Source of the DNA: an uncultured Collinsella sp.
Lineage (GTDB): Bacteria > Actinomycetota > Coriobacteriia > Coriobacteriales > Coriobacteriaceae
Assembly (NCBI GenBank): GCA_938045085.1
Contig: CALINZ010000294.1
Location: 1-31,286 of the forward strand
Length of the DNA stretch: 31,286 nt
Direction of reading: 5' to 3'
Below, piece by piece: positions 8,081 through 15,399 of the stretch (position 1 is the stretch's first letter; every line of letters begins with the position of its first letter). The notes under the pieces were generated by a model. The model saw only the letters and a program-made list of their open reading frames with translations, was not told the origin of the DNA and searched no databases. The position numbers and the translations under genes were made by a program.

Positions 8081-9787
8081 CTACGAACGCAGTGTAATTT
8101 TATCTCGTAGCGATTTGAGATCCTCGGTTACGGTACGGTCTTCCTGAATCATCTTCTGAACCTTTTTATAGCTCGTGCTGACGGTTGAATGGTTGCGGTT
8201 GCCAAACTCCGCGCCCACCGCCGTAGTCGTCATCTCACACATCTCGATGGCCAGATAGATGGCGATGTGGCGGGCTTTGGCAATGTTGGCGTTGCGGCGC
8301 GGGCCGATGAGCTCCTCGTGCGTCACGCCGTACTGCTCCTCGATGACAGACTGGACCGTCTGCACGTTGATCTTCTTGGCCGACGTGTCGAAGTACTGGC
8401 TTGCGATGGCGTCGATGTCGTCGAAGCTGAGCTCGCTGCCCTCGCGTTCGCGGTCTCCCGCCTCGCCGGCACAGCGTTCGCAAAAGCTCTCGAGTTCGCG
8501 AATGTTGGTTCCCGAGACTTCTGCCATGTGCTTAAAGTGCTCGTCGGTCAGATGCCCACCATCGCCGCCATAGGCCGCCAGCAGCGAGTCGTCACCCGAC
8601 TCGGGTGCGGCGGCTATCGTGTTCTCGTAGTAGCGCTGCAAGATCTTGTATTTCATCTCGTAGCTGGGCTCCGCCACCAAACAGAGCATACCGGCGTTAA
8701 AACGGCTGGTAAGGCGTTCGTCCATGCTCAGGTCTTTGGGTGCGCGGTCGGCTGCGATGACGACTTTTTTGTTGTTGCGGATAAACTCGTCCATGAGCTG
8801 GAAGAAGTAGTCCACGCTCGCGCGCTTGCCGATGATGTTTTGAATGTCGTCGATAATGAGCACGTCCACGCCATGGTATGCCTGCATGATGGGGGCGTTG
8901 CTTTTCTTTTGGCGGTCGAACTCCGTCATCAGGTCATCGAGGTATGCCTGCGAGTTGGCGTACTTCACCTTGATCTCGGGCGACTTTTCGGCGAGCTCGT
9001 TTTTGATGGCGAGCAGCAGATGGGTCTTGCCCAGCCCCGATTTGCCATAGATGAACAGGGATGTGCATGTGCCGCGTTCGTCCGCGAGCGCGGCAAACTT
9101 GAGCGCCGAGCGATAGGCATGGCTGTTTTCGGGGCCGTAGACAAAGTTTTCGAAGGTGAATTTCGAGTTGGCCGCGAGGGGTGCGCCGTCAGCGTTTTGC
9201 TCGGCCGGCGCCGCAGCTGCGGGGGCACTCGTGGGCGATGTAGAGGCTGGTTTTGCACTCTTTTCGGGCGCACCGCCTTTCATCTGGTTCATCATGCGGC
9301 GGAAATCGTCGGCCGAAAGCGTGTTTTTGATTGCGATGCCCGAATCCTCGCCCGGTGTTGCGTCGTGCGCGATAGGCATGTGTGTGGCAGCGGGCATGGG
9401 GGCTGCCCACGCCGAGACGGCGGGCATGGTTTCACGGGAAACATCGTCGTTTTGATGCTCGGGAGCCGACACTGCGGCGGCAGCCGGCGCCGCCGGGGGG
9501 ACGACGGATGCCGCGGGTACGGCATTATCTGCCGCGGTGCCCTGCGGTGCCACGATGTTGAGCGCGATCGGCGCAAAGGCGATCTCTTCCAGGTACGCCT
9601 CGATGGTCGGCTGATGCTTTTTAAGCTGAGCGATGGCAAATCGTGAGGGAGCCTCAATCGTCAAGGTGTCCTCGGTCAGGCTCACGGCGCGCGATTGCCC
9701 CAGCATGTTGATGAGGCGCGCATCTTGGCCGTCGCGCTGACAAAAGGCGATGGCGTCCCCCAGGATGATGCTTGCTTCCTCGTCCAC
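8081..9787 (-). CDS. dnaA: Chromosomal replication initiator DnaA
   Basis: DnaA is the AAA+ initiator that binds DnaA boxes and opens the origin. Domain I is at about residues 1-85. Domain II is a long Ala/Pro-rich linker at about 86-205. Domain III carries Walker A GKSGLGKT (248-255) and Walker B VLIIDDIQN. Domain IV has the box-binding helix EFGNRNHSTVSTS. The GTG start (complement of 9785-9787) has GGGAG a few bases upstream. At 568 residues it is about 100 longer than usual, the excess being domain II. The GHKL-ATPase gene ends only 15 bases upstream on the same strand, so the two are probably cotranscribed, which is unusual for dnaA. Confidence 0.98.
   Translation of the reverse strand: MDEEASIILGDAIAFCQRDGQDARLINMLGQSRAVSLTEDTLTIEAPSRFAIAQLKKHQPTIEAYLEEIAFAPIALNIVAPQGTAADNAVPAASVVPPAAPAAAAVSAPEHQNDDVSRETMPAVSAWAAPMPAATHMPIAHDATPGEDSGIAIKNTLSADDFRRMMNQMKGGAPEKSAKPASTSPTSAPAAAAPAEQNADGAPLAANSKFTFENFVYGPENSHAYRSALKFAALADERGTCTSLFIYGKSGLGKTHLLLAIKNELAEKSPEIKVKYANSQAYLDDLMTEFDRQKKSNAPIMQAYHGVDVLIIDDIQNIIGKRASVDYFFQLMDEFIRNNKKVVIAADRAPKDLSMDERLTSRFNAGMLCLVAEPSYEMKYKILQRYYENTIAAAPESGDDSLLAAYGGDGGHLTDEHFKHMAEVSGTNIRELESFCERCAGEAGDREREGSELSFDDIDAIASQYFDTSAKKINVQTVQSVIEEQYGVTHEELIGPRRNANIAKARHIAIYLAIEMCEMTTTAVGAEFGNRNHSTVSTSYKKVQKMIQEDRTVTEDLKSLRDKITLRS
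9428..9443. other. Degenerate parS-like palindrome inside dnaA
   Basis: GGTTTCACGGGAAACA matches the perfect parS of this window at 14 of 16 positions; the differences are at the first base and in the centre. It lies in the domain II coding region (encoding VSRET). It could be a weak ParB site or chance. Confidence 0.3.
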
Positions 9788-9802
9788 TGTCTCTCCCGTT
9801 CC

Positions 9803-11155
9803 TTAAGCTTGGGCCCGCACGCGAGCGCTTCCAATTTCGGTCAGATGGTATTTCTGTCCATGTTTGATTACCAAGCCCGCCTGTGCCAAATCGTTGAGCG
9901 TGCGCGACCAGGTGGGTGCGGAGTTTCCAAACGCCCGCGCCAAGTCCGTTGCGCCGCACTCTTGGTTTTGGGCCAGATACCCTAATGCGGCGTTGCCGCG
10001 TTCGCTTACAAACACGTCTGACTGCGGTTGTGCGCATTGATTCGCCGCATTAGGATACATCATTTGAGCTGCTGGTTGTTGAGAACTCTGCATGGACGGC
10101 ATCTGCTGTTGAAAACTTTGCGGCCACTGTTGGTAAGGCTGCGGCGGCATTTGCTGGGCCCAAGGGTTAAATTGCCCCTGCGGCATCTGCTGATACGGCT
10201 GCTGGTACCCCTGAGGATACTGCTGCGGATACGGCTGGGCATATCCCTGCTGCGGCATATATTGGGGAGGATACCCCTGGGGGTACGGTTGGTAGCCCAT
10301 TTGCGGGACGTTTGGCATGGCCGCCGTCTGCTGCACGGCGCCTGTGTCCAGATCTACCGAGCCCATGGTCTCCGGCATGTTTTGCGCTGTGTGGCCCAGC
10401 GGTGCCTGGGGATCTTGTACGGGAAAAGCTCCAGGATGCTGCATGTGCGCCACGGGTTGCTGCATCTGCTGTGCCGCCATGGGCTGCTGTGCAAACGTGC
10501 TGGGTAGGGCGTATGCCGGCTGCTCCGTCTCGGGGCGCACGGCGGCTCCTCGCCCTCCGGCACGCTCGATTTCCTGTACGCGCTTGGGGTTCAGGCTTAC
10601 CGTGACCACGGTTCCGTTGCCCATGTTGTCCTCGATGGATACGGCGCCGCCGGCGTTTTCCAGGTACTCCTGCACCATGGGAAACCCAGCTCCGGTTCCG
10701 CGGATGTATCGCTTCATGTTGCTGTTTGCGCTGGTGACGCCAAAATCGAAGGCGCGCTCTTTGTCGTCGATCCCCGGTCCCTGATCTGCGAATCGGATGG
10801 TGTCGCCGCCGTCCAGGATCGAGATGATGGGCTCTGCAAAGTGGGCGTGGATAAAGTTTTCGACAATCTCGCGGATAACCATGAGCGAGATGTGCCCACC
10901 CTGCTCTTTCATGCATTGGTAGACGGTGTTAGTTGTCTCTTCCAGATAGGTGCGCACGTCCTTCGGCTCGATGACGATGACGCGCGGCGTCGACAGCATG
11001 TCGTCATAGACCGCGATGCGTGCGGCATACATGGCACCCTGCGCTTTCGCAGCGGCCTGCTCTTCCTGGCCACGCTTTTCGCGCACGCCGGTGATGTGCT
11101 CGTTGTCGGGTGCCGGGTCTCCGGAATCGACCATGGTGTAAAAGTCGTCAGACAT
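9803..11155 (-). CDS. GHKL ATPase with Q/P-rich linker and C-terminal winged helix
   Basis: A 450-residue protein of unknown function encoded directly upstream of dnaA. Residues about 60-190 form a Bergerat (GHKL) ATPase domain of the SpoIIAB/RsbW/histidine-kinase type: N-box VIREIVENFIH with Asn100, G1 motif DQGPG (124-128), and G2 lid GTGAGFPM (153-160). Residues about 200-380 are a disordered linker very rich in Gln, Pro, Met and Tyr (repeated YPQGY, QPY). Residues about 380-450 look like a winged helix (ATDLARAF, then TWSRTLNDLAQAGLVIKHG, then a Tyr-His-Leu wing). No phospho-acceptor His domain and no membrane segment is seen. It is the first gene left of the divergent origin gap and lies 15 bases ahead of dnaA. 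It may be an ATP-responsive DNA-binding or anti-sigma-type regulator. Its position is seen; any link to replication is inferred. Confidence 0.85.
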   Translation of the reverse strand: MSDDFYTMVDSGDPAPDNEHITGVREKRGQEEQAAAKAQGAMYAARIAVYDDMLSTPRVIVIEPKDVRTYLEETTNTVYQCMKEQGGHISLMVIREIVENFIHAHFAEPIISILDGGDTIRFADQGPGIDDKERAFDFGVTSANSNMKRYIRGTGAGFPMVQEYLENAGGAVSIEDNMGNGTVVTVSLNPKRVQEIERAGGRGAAVRPETEQPAYALPSTFAQQPMAAQQMQQPVAHMQHPGAFPVQDPQAPLGHTAQNMPETMGSVDLDTGAVQQTAAMPNVPQMGYQPYPQGYPPQYMPQQGYAQPYPQQYPQGYQQPYQQMPQGQFNPWAQQMPPQPYQQWPQSFQQQMPSMQSSQQPAAQMMYPNAANQCAQPQSDVFVSERGNAALGYLAQNQECGATDLARAFGNSAPTWSRTLNDLAQAGLVIKHGQKYHLTEIGSARVRAQA

Positions 11156-11398
11156 GCCGCTCGCAATCTTTCAAAAGGTTTCGAACAAATAGTAGCTCAC
11201 CGTGCAATGCTTCTCATCTTTCGACAACTTTTCAAAACCTGTTGAAAACTTTGGAAAACGGGCGAAAAGTTCTCAACATTGCCAACATGACCTGTTGAAA
11301 ACTCGGTGAAATATCGTGAAAAGTTGTCGTACCCCGCAAATTTCAGTTGGGCTTATGGGGGAACCGTGTGAACTGCGCGACCTTTTACCTTTGATTTC
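11156..11398. other. Divergent origin-proximal gap with repeated TGTTGAAAA boxes
   Basis: There is no gene in the roughly 345 bases between the GHKL-ATPase gene (minus) and rpmH (plus). It contains TGTTGAAAA at 11240-11248 and 11293-11301, both inside the longer word ACCTGTTGAAAACT, and TTCTCAACA at 11270-11278. These match the box at 8057-8065 in the dnaA-dnaN gap. A 13-bp inverted repeat (11222-11234 and 11317-11329) flanks the cluster. All genes to the left point left and most to the right point right, as expected around a bidirectional origin. This is probably the DnaA-binding part of oriC. Confidence 0.55.
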
Positions 11399-11428
11399 TT
11401 GACATTTGAACATTGATTTCCCTACAAT
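11399..11428 (+). promoter_or_regulatory. rpmH promoter
   Basis: A near-consensus sigma-70-type promoter: -35 TTGACA (11399-11404), an 18-base spacer, -10 TACAAT (11423-11428). It drives rpmH and probably rnpA-yidD-yidC-jag. The leader contains a 7-bp hairpin (GTCCGCG 11455-11461 with CGCGGAC 11466-11472) and an AGGAGG site at 11487-11492. Confidence 0.85.
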
Positions 11429-11500
11429 CTTCAAGCTCACGTGTCTATATCTGCGTCCGCGCTCCCGCGGACACTCGAAATGCAGCAGGAGGAACTTAAG

Positions 11501-11635
11501 ATGAAGCGTACGTATCAGCCTAATAAGCGTAAGCGTGCCAAGACCCATGGCTTCCGTGCCCGTATGGCCACCAAGGGTGGTCGTGCCGTGCTCGCCCGTC
11601 GCCGCGCCAAGGGCCGCAAGCGTCTCACTGTCTAG
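11501..11635 (+). CDS. rpmH: 50S ribosomal protein L34
   Basis: L34 is a small, very basic protein of the large ribosomal subunit. The 44-residue sequence (MKRTYQPNKRKRAKTHGF onward, ending KGRKRLTV) is typical in length and content. An in-frame start 60 bases upstream exists, but AGGAGG at 11487-11492, 8 bases before this ATG, and the conserved N-terminus decide for 11501. It heads the rpmH-rnpA-yidD-yidC-jag cluster and has a near-consensus promoter. Confidence 0.98.
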   Translation: MKRTYQPNKRKRAKTHGFRARMATKGGRAVLARRRAKGRKRLTV

Positions 11636-11655
11636 CAGCGATACACACATCTCGC

Positions 11656-11994
11656 ATGAAGACTATTAAGTCTCGGCAAGATTTCGAGCATGTGTTCAGT
11701 CAGGGGCGTCGTTTCAATCACCCTCTGATTCGAATGACCATATGTGAATCGGTTGGCGAAGGCGACTCCGGAAGGGTCGCCTTCGTTGGTGCTAAACGGC
11801 TCGGTTGTGCAGTTGTGCGCAACCGTTCTAAGCGTGTGATGCGCGAGGCCGCCCGCAGCTGCGGATTTCCCGTTGCGGGTTATGACATCATCTTGTTCGC
11901 GACTCCCAAGACGAGGATCTCCTCGCCGCAGGAGATGGACAAGGCATTGCGTTCGCTTATGAAACGCGCCGGCGTTGCCGGGGAGGAGCGATGA
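11656..11994 (+). CDS. rnpA: Ribonuclease P protein component
   Basis: RnpA is the protein cofactor of RNase P, which matures tRNA 5' ends with the RNA subunit. The family signature is clear (VVRNRSKRVMREAAR, the RNR motif) and the length (112 residues) is normal. It starts 20 bases after rpmH without a clear Shine-Dalgarno. Its end overlaps the yidD start by four bases (ATGA), indicating coupled translation. Confidence 0.97.
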   Translation: MKTIKSRQDFEHVFSQGRRFNHPLIRMTICESVGEGDSGRVAFVGAKRLGCAVVRNRSKRVMREAARSCGFPVAGYDIILFATPKTRISSPQEMDKALRSLMKRAGVAGEER

Positions 11995-12215
11995 GCAATC
12001 ACGTTTTGCGACGTGTTGCCATCGCTCCTATTCGCATATATCAACAGGTTATTTCGCCCTTATTACCTGACGCCTGCATTTATTACCCAACGTGCTCGCA
12101 ATATGCCGTTCAGGCGATTGAGAAGTACGGTGTTTTGAGAGGCTGCTGGCTTGCCGTGAGGCGCATCGCTCGCTGCAATCCCCTGCACGTCGGCGGTTAT
12201 GACCCTGTGCCCTAG
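11991..12215 (+). CDS. yidD: Membrane protein insertion efficiency factor YidD
   Basis: YidD is a small membrane-associated protein that helps YidC-dependent insertion. The conserved segments are all present: PIRIYQQVISPLLPDAC, YYPTCSQYAVQAIEKYG and RCNPLHVGGYDPVP, with the family cysteines. The length (74 residues) is typical. It sits between rnpA and yidC as in most bacteria and overlaps rnpA by four bases. Confidence 0.96.
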   Translation: MSNHVLRRVAIAPIRIYQQVISPLLPDACIYYPTCSQYAVQAIEKYGVLRGCWLAVRRIARCNPLHVGGYDPVP

Positions 12216-12244
12216 CGGGCACTCGCTATCGGAGGAAAACTTAC

Positions 12245-13015
12245 ATGTGGGATTGGATCGTTAACATCCTTTTCGAGCTGCTCAAGCTCATCCAGACCTT
12301 TGCGGTCGACTGGGGCCTGTCCATCATCATCCTGGTGGTCATCATCCGTCTGCTGCTGACGCCGCTCATGCTCAAGTCGACCAAGTCGACGGCTCGCATG
12401 CAGGTGCTGCAGCCCAAGATGCTCGAGATCCAGGAGCGCTATGCCGACGATCCCCAGCGTCAGGCCGAGGAGATGCAGAAGTTCTACAGCGAGAACAAGT
12501 TCAACCCCATGGCTGGCTGTCTGCCGCTGCTGATTCAGATGCCTATCCTGTTCGCCCTGTTTACATTGCTGCGCAAGCTGCCGCAGTACTTTAACGACGG
12601 CACGTTCTCGTTCTTCAACATCCTGCCCGACCTGACCACCACGCCGAGTGCTTCCTTTGCCGATGGCTTTATGGTTGCACTGCCTGCGCTGGTTTGCCTG
12701 ATCCTGTTCGCCGTCCTGACCCTGATTCCGCAGCTCTATATGTCGCGCAACCAGACCGGCCAGCAGGCTCAGAGCATGCGTATGATGGCCGTTGTCATGA
12801 CGGTCATGATGCTTTGGATGGGCTGGAGCCTTCCCGTTGGTGTTCTGCTGTACTACGACGTCTCGTCTGCTTGGCAGGTTATCCAGCAGATTTTTGTGAC
12901 GCAGAAGGTCATCGACAAGGCGAAGGCCGATGAGGAGGAGCGTCTTAAGAACGCTCCGCTGCAGGTTGAGGTCACTCGTCGAGAGAAGAAGCCGCGTCCG
13001 CACAAGAAGAAGTAG
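12245..13015 (+). CDS. yidC: Membrane protein insertase YidC
   Basis: YidC/Oxa1-family insertase for inner-membrane proteins. Hydrophobic segments are near residues 22-42, 90-108, 140-165 and 180-205. The conserved hairpin has MAGCLPLLIQMPILFALF, and the first core helix contains the conserved Arg (VVIIRLLLTPL). The C-terminus is a very basic tail (RREKKPRPHKKK) that could contact ribosomes. The 256-residue length and lack of a lipoprotein signal fit short actinobacterial YidC forms. GGAGG precedes the ATG by about 8 bases. It is cotranscribed with jag. Confidence 0.96.
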   Translation: MWDWIVNILFELLKLIQTFAVDWGLSIIILVVIIRLLLTPLMLKSTKSTARMQVLQPKMLEIQERYADDPQRQAEEMQKFYSENKFNPMAGCLPLLIQMPILFALFTLLRKLPQYFNDGTFSFFNILPDLTTTPSASFADGFMVALPALVCLILFAVLTLIPQLYMSRNQTGQQAQSMRMMAVVMTVMMLWMGWSLPVGVLLYYDVSSAWQVIQQIFVTQKVIDKAKADEEERLKNAPLQVEVTRREKKPRPHKKK

Positions 13016-13032
13016 TGGGATATCAATCTTAT

Positions 13033-13044
13033 TTAGGTACCTAA
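13033..13044. repeat. Palindrome TTAGGTACCTAA, copy 1
   Basis: A perfect 12-bp palindrome in the short gap between yidC and jag. The same 12 bases plus the next C recur at 16538-16550, at the end of the parAB operon. Function unknown. Confidence 0.6.
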
Positions 13045-13059
13045 CTTTTGGAGTACGTT

Positions 13060-13629
13060 ATGTCTGAAGAGATCATCGAGGATATGCTTGAGGAGGTTGC
13101 CCCGCAGGTCGCGGGCGATTATCCCGAGATTGCACAGCGCTACAAGGCTGGTGAAGAGCTGACCGATGAGGAGCTCGACACCATTGCCGATGTTGCGATT
13201 TCCATCCTGCGTTCCATCCTTTCGCACTTCGATGCCGCCAACTCTCCTATCGATGAGTATGAGGGCGACGAGGGTGAGCTGATTTTGGATGTAACGGCTC
13301 CCGACCTTGCTGTTCTCATTGGCCGTCATGGTCGCACTCTTGATGCTCTTCAGGTTATGTTCTCTTTGCTGGTGAGCCGCAAGCTTGGCTTTAGGTATCC
13401 GGTTGTAGTGGACGTCGAGGGATACAAGAGTCGCCGTCAGGATAAGGTCGCCTCCATGGCTCAGTCTGCTGCCGAGCGTGCCATCCGCACTCATAAGAGT
13501 GTTTCGCTTCCGCCCATGAATGCCTACGAGCGCCGACTGGTTCACATTGCACTTCGTGGCAACGATGCAGTCGATACTCATTCTGAGGGTTCTGACCCTG
13601 ATCGCCATGTGGTGATTGTTGCTCGATAA
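13060..13629 (+). CDS. jag: KH/R3H RNA-binding protein Jag (KhpB)
   Basis: Jag/KhpB is a cytoplasmic RNA-binding protein linked to control of cell-wall and cell-division mRNAs. The KH-like domain shows DLAVLIGRHGRTLDALQ (GxxG loop), and the C-terminal part shows the R3H region (ERRLVHIALRGN). A TTG 12 bases upstream is also in frame. The ATG at 13060 is preferred because GGAG at 13050-13053 lies 6 bases before it. The protein is then 189 residues with an acidic N-terminus. It directly follows yidC and is the last gene before the 13648 terminator. Confidence 0.93.
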   Translation: MSEEIIEDMLEEVAPQVAGDYPEIAQRYKAGEELTDEELDTIADVAISILRSILSHFDAANSPIDEYEGDEGELILDVTAPDLAVLIGRHGRTLDALQVMFSLLVSRKLGFRYPVVVDVEGYKSRRQDKVASMAQSAAERAIRTHKSVSLPPMNAYERRLVHIALRGNDAVDTHSEGSDPDRHVVIVAR

Positions 13630-13647
13630 TCTACTCGAGCTTATGCT

Positions 13648-13680
13648 AAGGGGACGTGGTTTCCACGTCCCCTTTTTTTT
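13648..13680 (+). terminator. Terminator of the rpmH-jag cluster
   Basis: A 12-bp perfect stem (13648-13659 with 13663-13674, 3-base loop) ends in a run of eight T residues (13673-13680). It lies 19 bases after the jag stop codon and separates the cluster from rsmG. Confidence 0.95.
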
Positions 13681-13726
13681 GTCAAAAGTTCTCGATACAC
13701 TGATTTTTGTCAGAAAGGAGCTTTCG

Positions 13727-14464
13727 TTGTTAGTACTTACTGATCAGCAGGCTGACGAGATGTTGAGTCGTCTAACTTCCTATTGCAAAGAGTATTCCTT
13801 GAGCGTAACTGATGTTGAGCTGAGGAAATGTATTCAGCATTTGGATTTGGTTCTAGAAACAAATAAGACAACCAATCTCACCCGTATTCTTAACGTAGAA
13901 GATGCTGCAGTACTTCATATCCTCGACTCACTTGTTTTGCTCCCCTATATCAACAAGGCTCCTGAGGGAGCTTTGCTCGATATGGGAACAGGTGCGGGCT
14001 TCCCTGGTATTCCATTAACCATAACCACGCATCGTAAAGCTACTTATATTGACTCTGTTGGCAAGAAGGTTGATGCGGTTAATTCCTTTGTCCATGCTCT
14101 TGGATTGAAACATGCTCATGCGGTTCATGATCGTCTTGAAGAATATGCTCGAAGCCATAAGAAGCAGTTCTCTGTTGTAACCGCCCGCGCACTGGCCCCT
14201 CTACCGATTCTTGTTGAGTATGCGGCTCCGTATCTGAAGGATGGAGGGCTATTTGTTATAACCAAGGGCAATCCTTCGGATGAGGAGCTTGCTACCGGCA
14301 TGTCAGCAGCTAAGATTTGCGGCTTCACTTTGCTTCTGAATGACGCAATTGATTTGCCTGAATGCTTGGGTCATAGGGAGTTCATTGTTCTTAAGAAGAG
14401 TCATCCAGCATCTGTCTCATTGCCTCGTGCAAATGGCGTGGCAAAGAAGAATCCGCTTGCCTAG
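13727..14464 (+). CDS. rsmG: 16S rRNA (guanine-527 N7) methyltransferase RsmG
   Basis: RsmG methylates G527 of 16S rRNA using S-adenosylmethionine. The SAM-binding motif is LLDMGTGAGFPGIPL, and TARALAPLPILVEYA is also family-typical. The frame is open further upstream, but AGAAAGGAG at 13712-13720, 6 bases before this TTG, and the usual family length (245 residues here) fix the start. It follows a strong terminator, so it needs its own promoter. The gene and its right neighbours are clearly AT-richer than yidC or dnaA (24 G+C in bases 13801-13860). No mnmE/mnmG lies beside it, unlike many Firmicutes. Confidence 0.94.
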   Translation: MLVLTDQQADEMLSRLTSYCKEYSLSVTDVELRKCIQHLDLVLETNKTTNLTRILNVEDAAVLHILDSLVLLPYINKAPEGALLDMGTGAGFPGIPLTITTHRKATYIDSVGKKVDAVNSFVHALGLKHAHAVHDRLEEYARSHKKQFSVVTARALAPLPILVEYAAPYLKDGGLFVITKGNPSDEELATGMSAAKICGFTLLLNDAIDLPECLGHREFIVLKKSHPASVSLPRANGVAKKNPLA

Positions 14465-14465
14465 A

Positions 14466-14481
14466 TGTTTCACGTGAAACA
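14466..14481. promoter_or_regulatory. parS site 1
   Basis: A perfect TGTTTCACGTGAAACA palindrome, the consensus ParB-binding centromere site. It begins one base after the rsmG stop codon and is the first of three copies ahead of parA. Confidence 0.95.
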
Positions 14482-14504
14482 TAATGGATACTAACAACTT
14501 GCAG

Positions 14505-14520
14505 TGTTTCACGTGAAACA
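14505..14520. promoter_or_regulatory. parS site 2
   Basis: A perfect 16-bp parS palindrome, 23 bases after site 1, between rsmG and parA. Confidence 0.95.
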
Positions 14521-14543
14521 TGGCGGTTGATATCGAATCGGAA

Positions 14544-14559
14544 TGTTTCACGTGAAACA
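14544..14559. promoter_or_regulatory. parS site 3
   Basis: A perfect 16-bp parS palindrome, 23 bases after site 2 and 39 bases before the parA start. Centre-to-centre spacing of the three sites is an even 39 bases, so ParB bound here could also affect parA expression. Confidence 0.95.
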
Positions 14560-14598
14560 TCCTCCGTTTGACAGCTTTAATACACACCAGGAGGGACC

Positions 14599-15399
14599 GT
14601 GGGATTTCGCGACGTTAAGCGTTCTAAGAGCGCAAAAGACACGCGTATCATTGCAATCATCAATCAAAAAGGCGGCGTCGGTAAGTCAACGACAGCTGTA
14701 AATCTTGCAGCAGCACTTGGTGAGCAGGGTCGTAAGACACTGATTGTCGATTTTGATCCACAGGGAAACAGCACCAGTGGATTTGGAATTGAAAAAGAAG
14801 ACCTTGATCACTGCATCTATGATGCATTGTTGAATGATGTGCCGGCAGAATCGCTTGTTCTTGATACAAATTGCAAAAAGGTATTTGTAATTCCGGCAAC
14901 AATTCAGCTTGCAGGCGCAGAAATTGAGCTCGTAAGCGCAATTGCTCGTGAAACCCGCCTCAAAGATTTGCTTGAGCCGATTCAGGACGAGTTCGATTTC
15001 ATTTTCATTGACTGTCCTCCTTCGCTCGGCCTGCTTACTATCAACGCCTTGACCGCAGCAGACAGCGTTTTGATTCCGATCCAGTGCGAATATTATGCAC
15101 TCGAGGGTGTTACAAAGCTGCTTGAGTCAATGAAGATGGTCAAATCACGTCTGAACAAGGGCTTAGACACCTATGGAGTGCTTATGACCATGTATGACTC
15201 GCGTACTTCACTATCGAATCAGGTTGTTGAGGAGGTTCAATCGTACTTTGGTGATAAGGCGTTTATGACGCTAATCCCCCGTACGGTTAAAATCTCCGAA
15301 GCTCCGTCTTTTGGAGAACCGGTAATTACCTATGCACCTCAAAATAAGGGTGCAAAAGCATATATGAACCTTGCAAAAGAGGTGATCAAGCGTGCCTAG
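14599..15399 (+). CDS. parA: Chromosome partitioning ATPase ParA (Soj)
   Basis: ParA is a deviant-Walker ATPase that binds nucleoid DNA and moves ParB-parS complexes, and in some species also acts on DnaA. The deviant Walker A KGGVGKST is at residues 24-31, with DFDPQGNSTSGFG and FIDCPPSLGLLTINAL further on. The length is 266 residues, with a basic N-terminal extension of about 12 residues compared with short Soj proteins. The start is GTG with AGGAGGG (14589-14595) unusually close. It overlaps parB by 8 bases and follows the three parS sites, giving a complete ParABS system. Confidence 0.97.
   Translation: MGFRDVKRSKSAKDTRIIAIINQKGGVGKSTTAVNLAAALGEQGRKTLIVDFDPQGNSTSGFGIEKEDLDHCIYDALLNDVPAESLVLDTNCKKVFVIPATIQLAGAEIELVSAIARETRLKDLLEPIQDEFDFIFIDCPPSLGLLTINALTAADSVLIPIQCEYYALEGVTKLLESMKMVKSRLNKGLDTYGVLMTMYDSRTSLSNQVVEEVQSYFGDKAFMTLIPRTVKISEAPSFGEPVITYAPQNKGAKAYMNLAKEVIKRA

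Noticed and set aside
12212..13003. A 263-residue open frame opposite yidC
   Set aside because: Antisense to a fully conserved YidC, with a composition (His/Gln/Arg-rich) typical of shadow frames.
13679..13701. Possible rsmG promoter (TTGTCA and TACACT)
   Set aside because: The spacer is only 11 bases and the -35 overlaps the terminator T-run.
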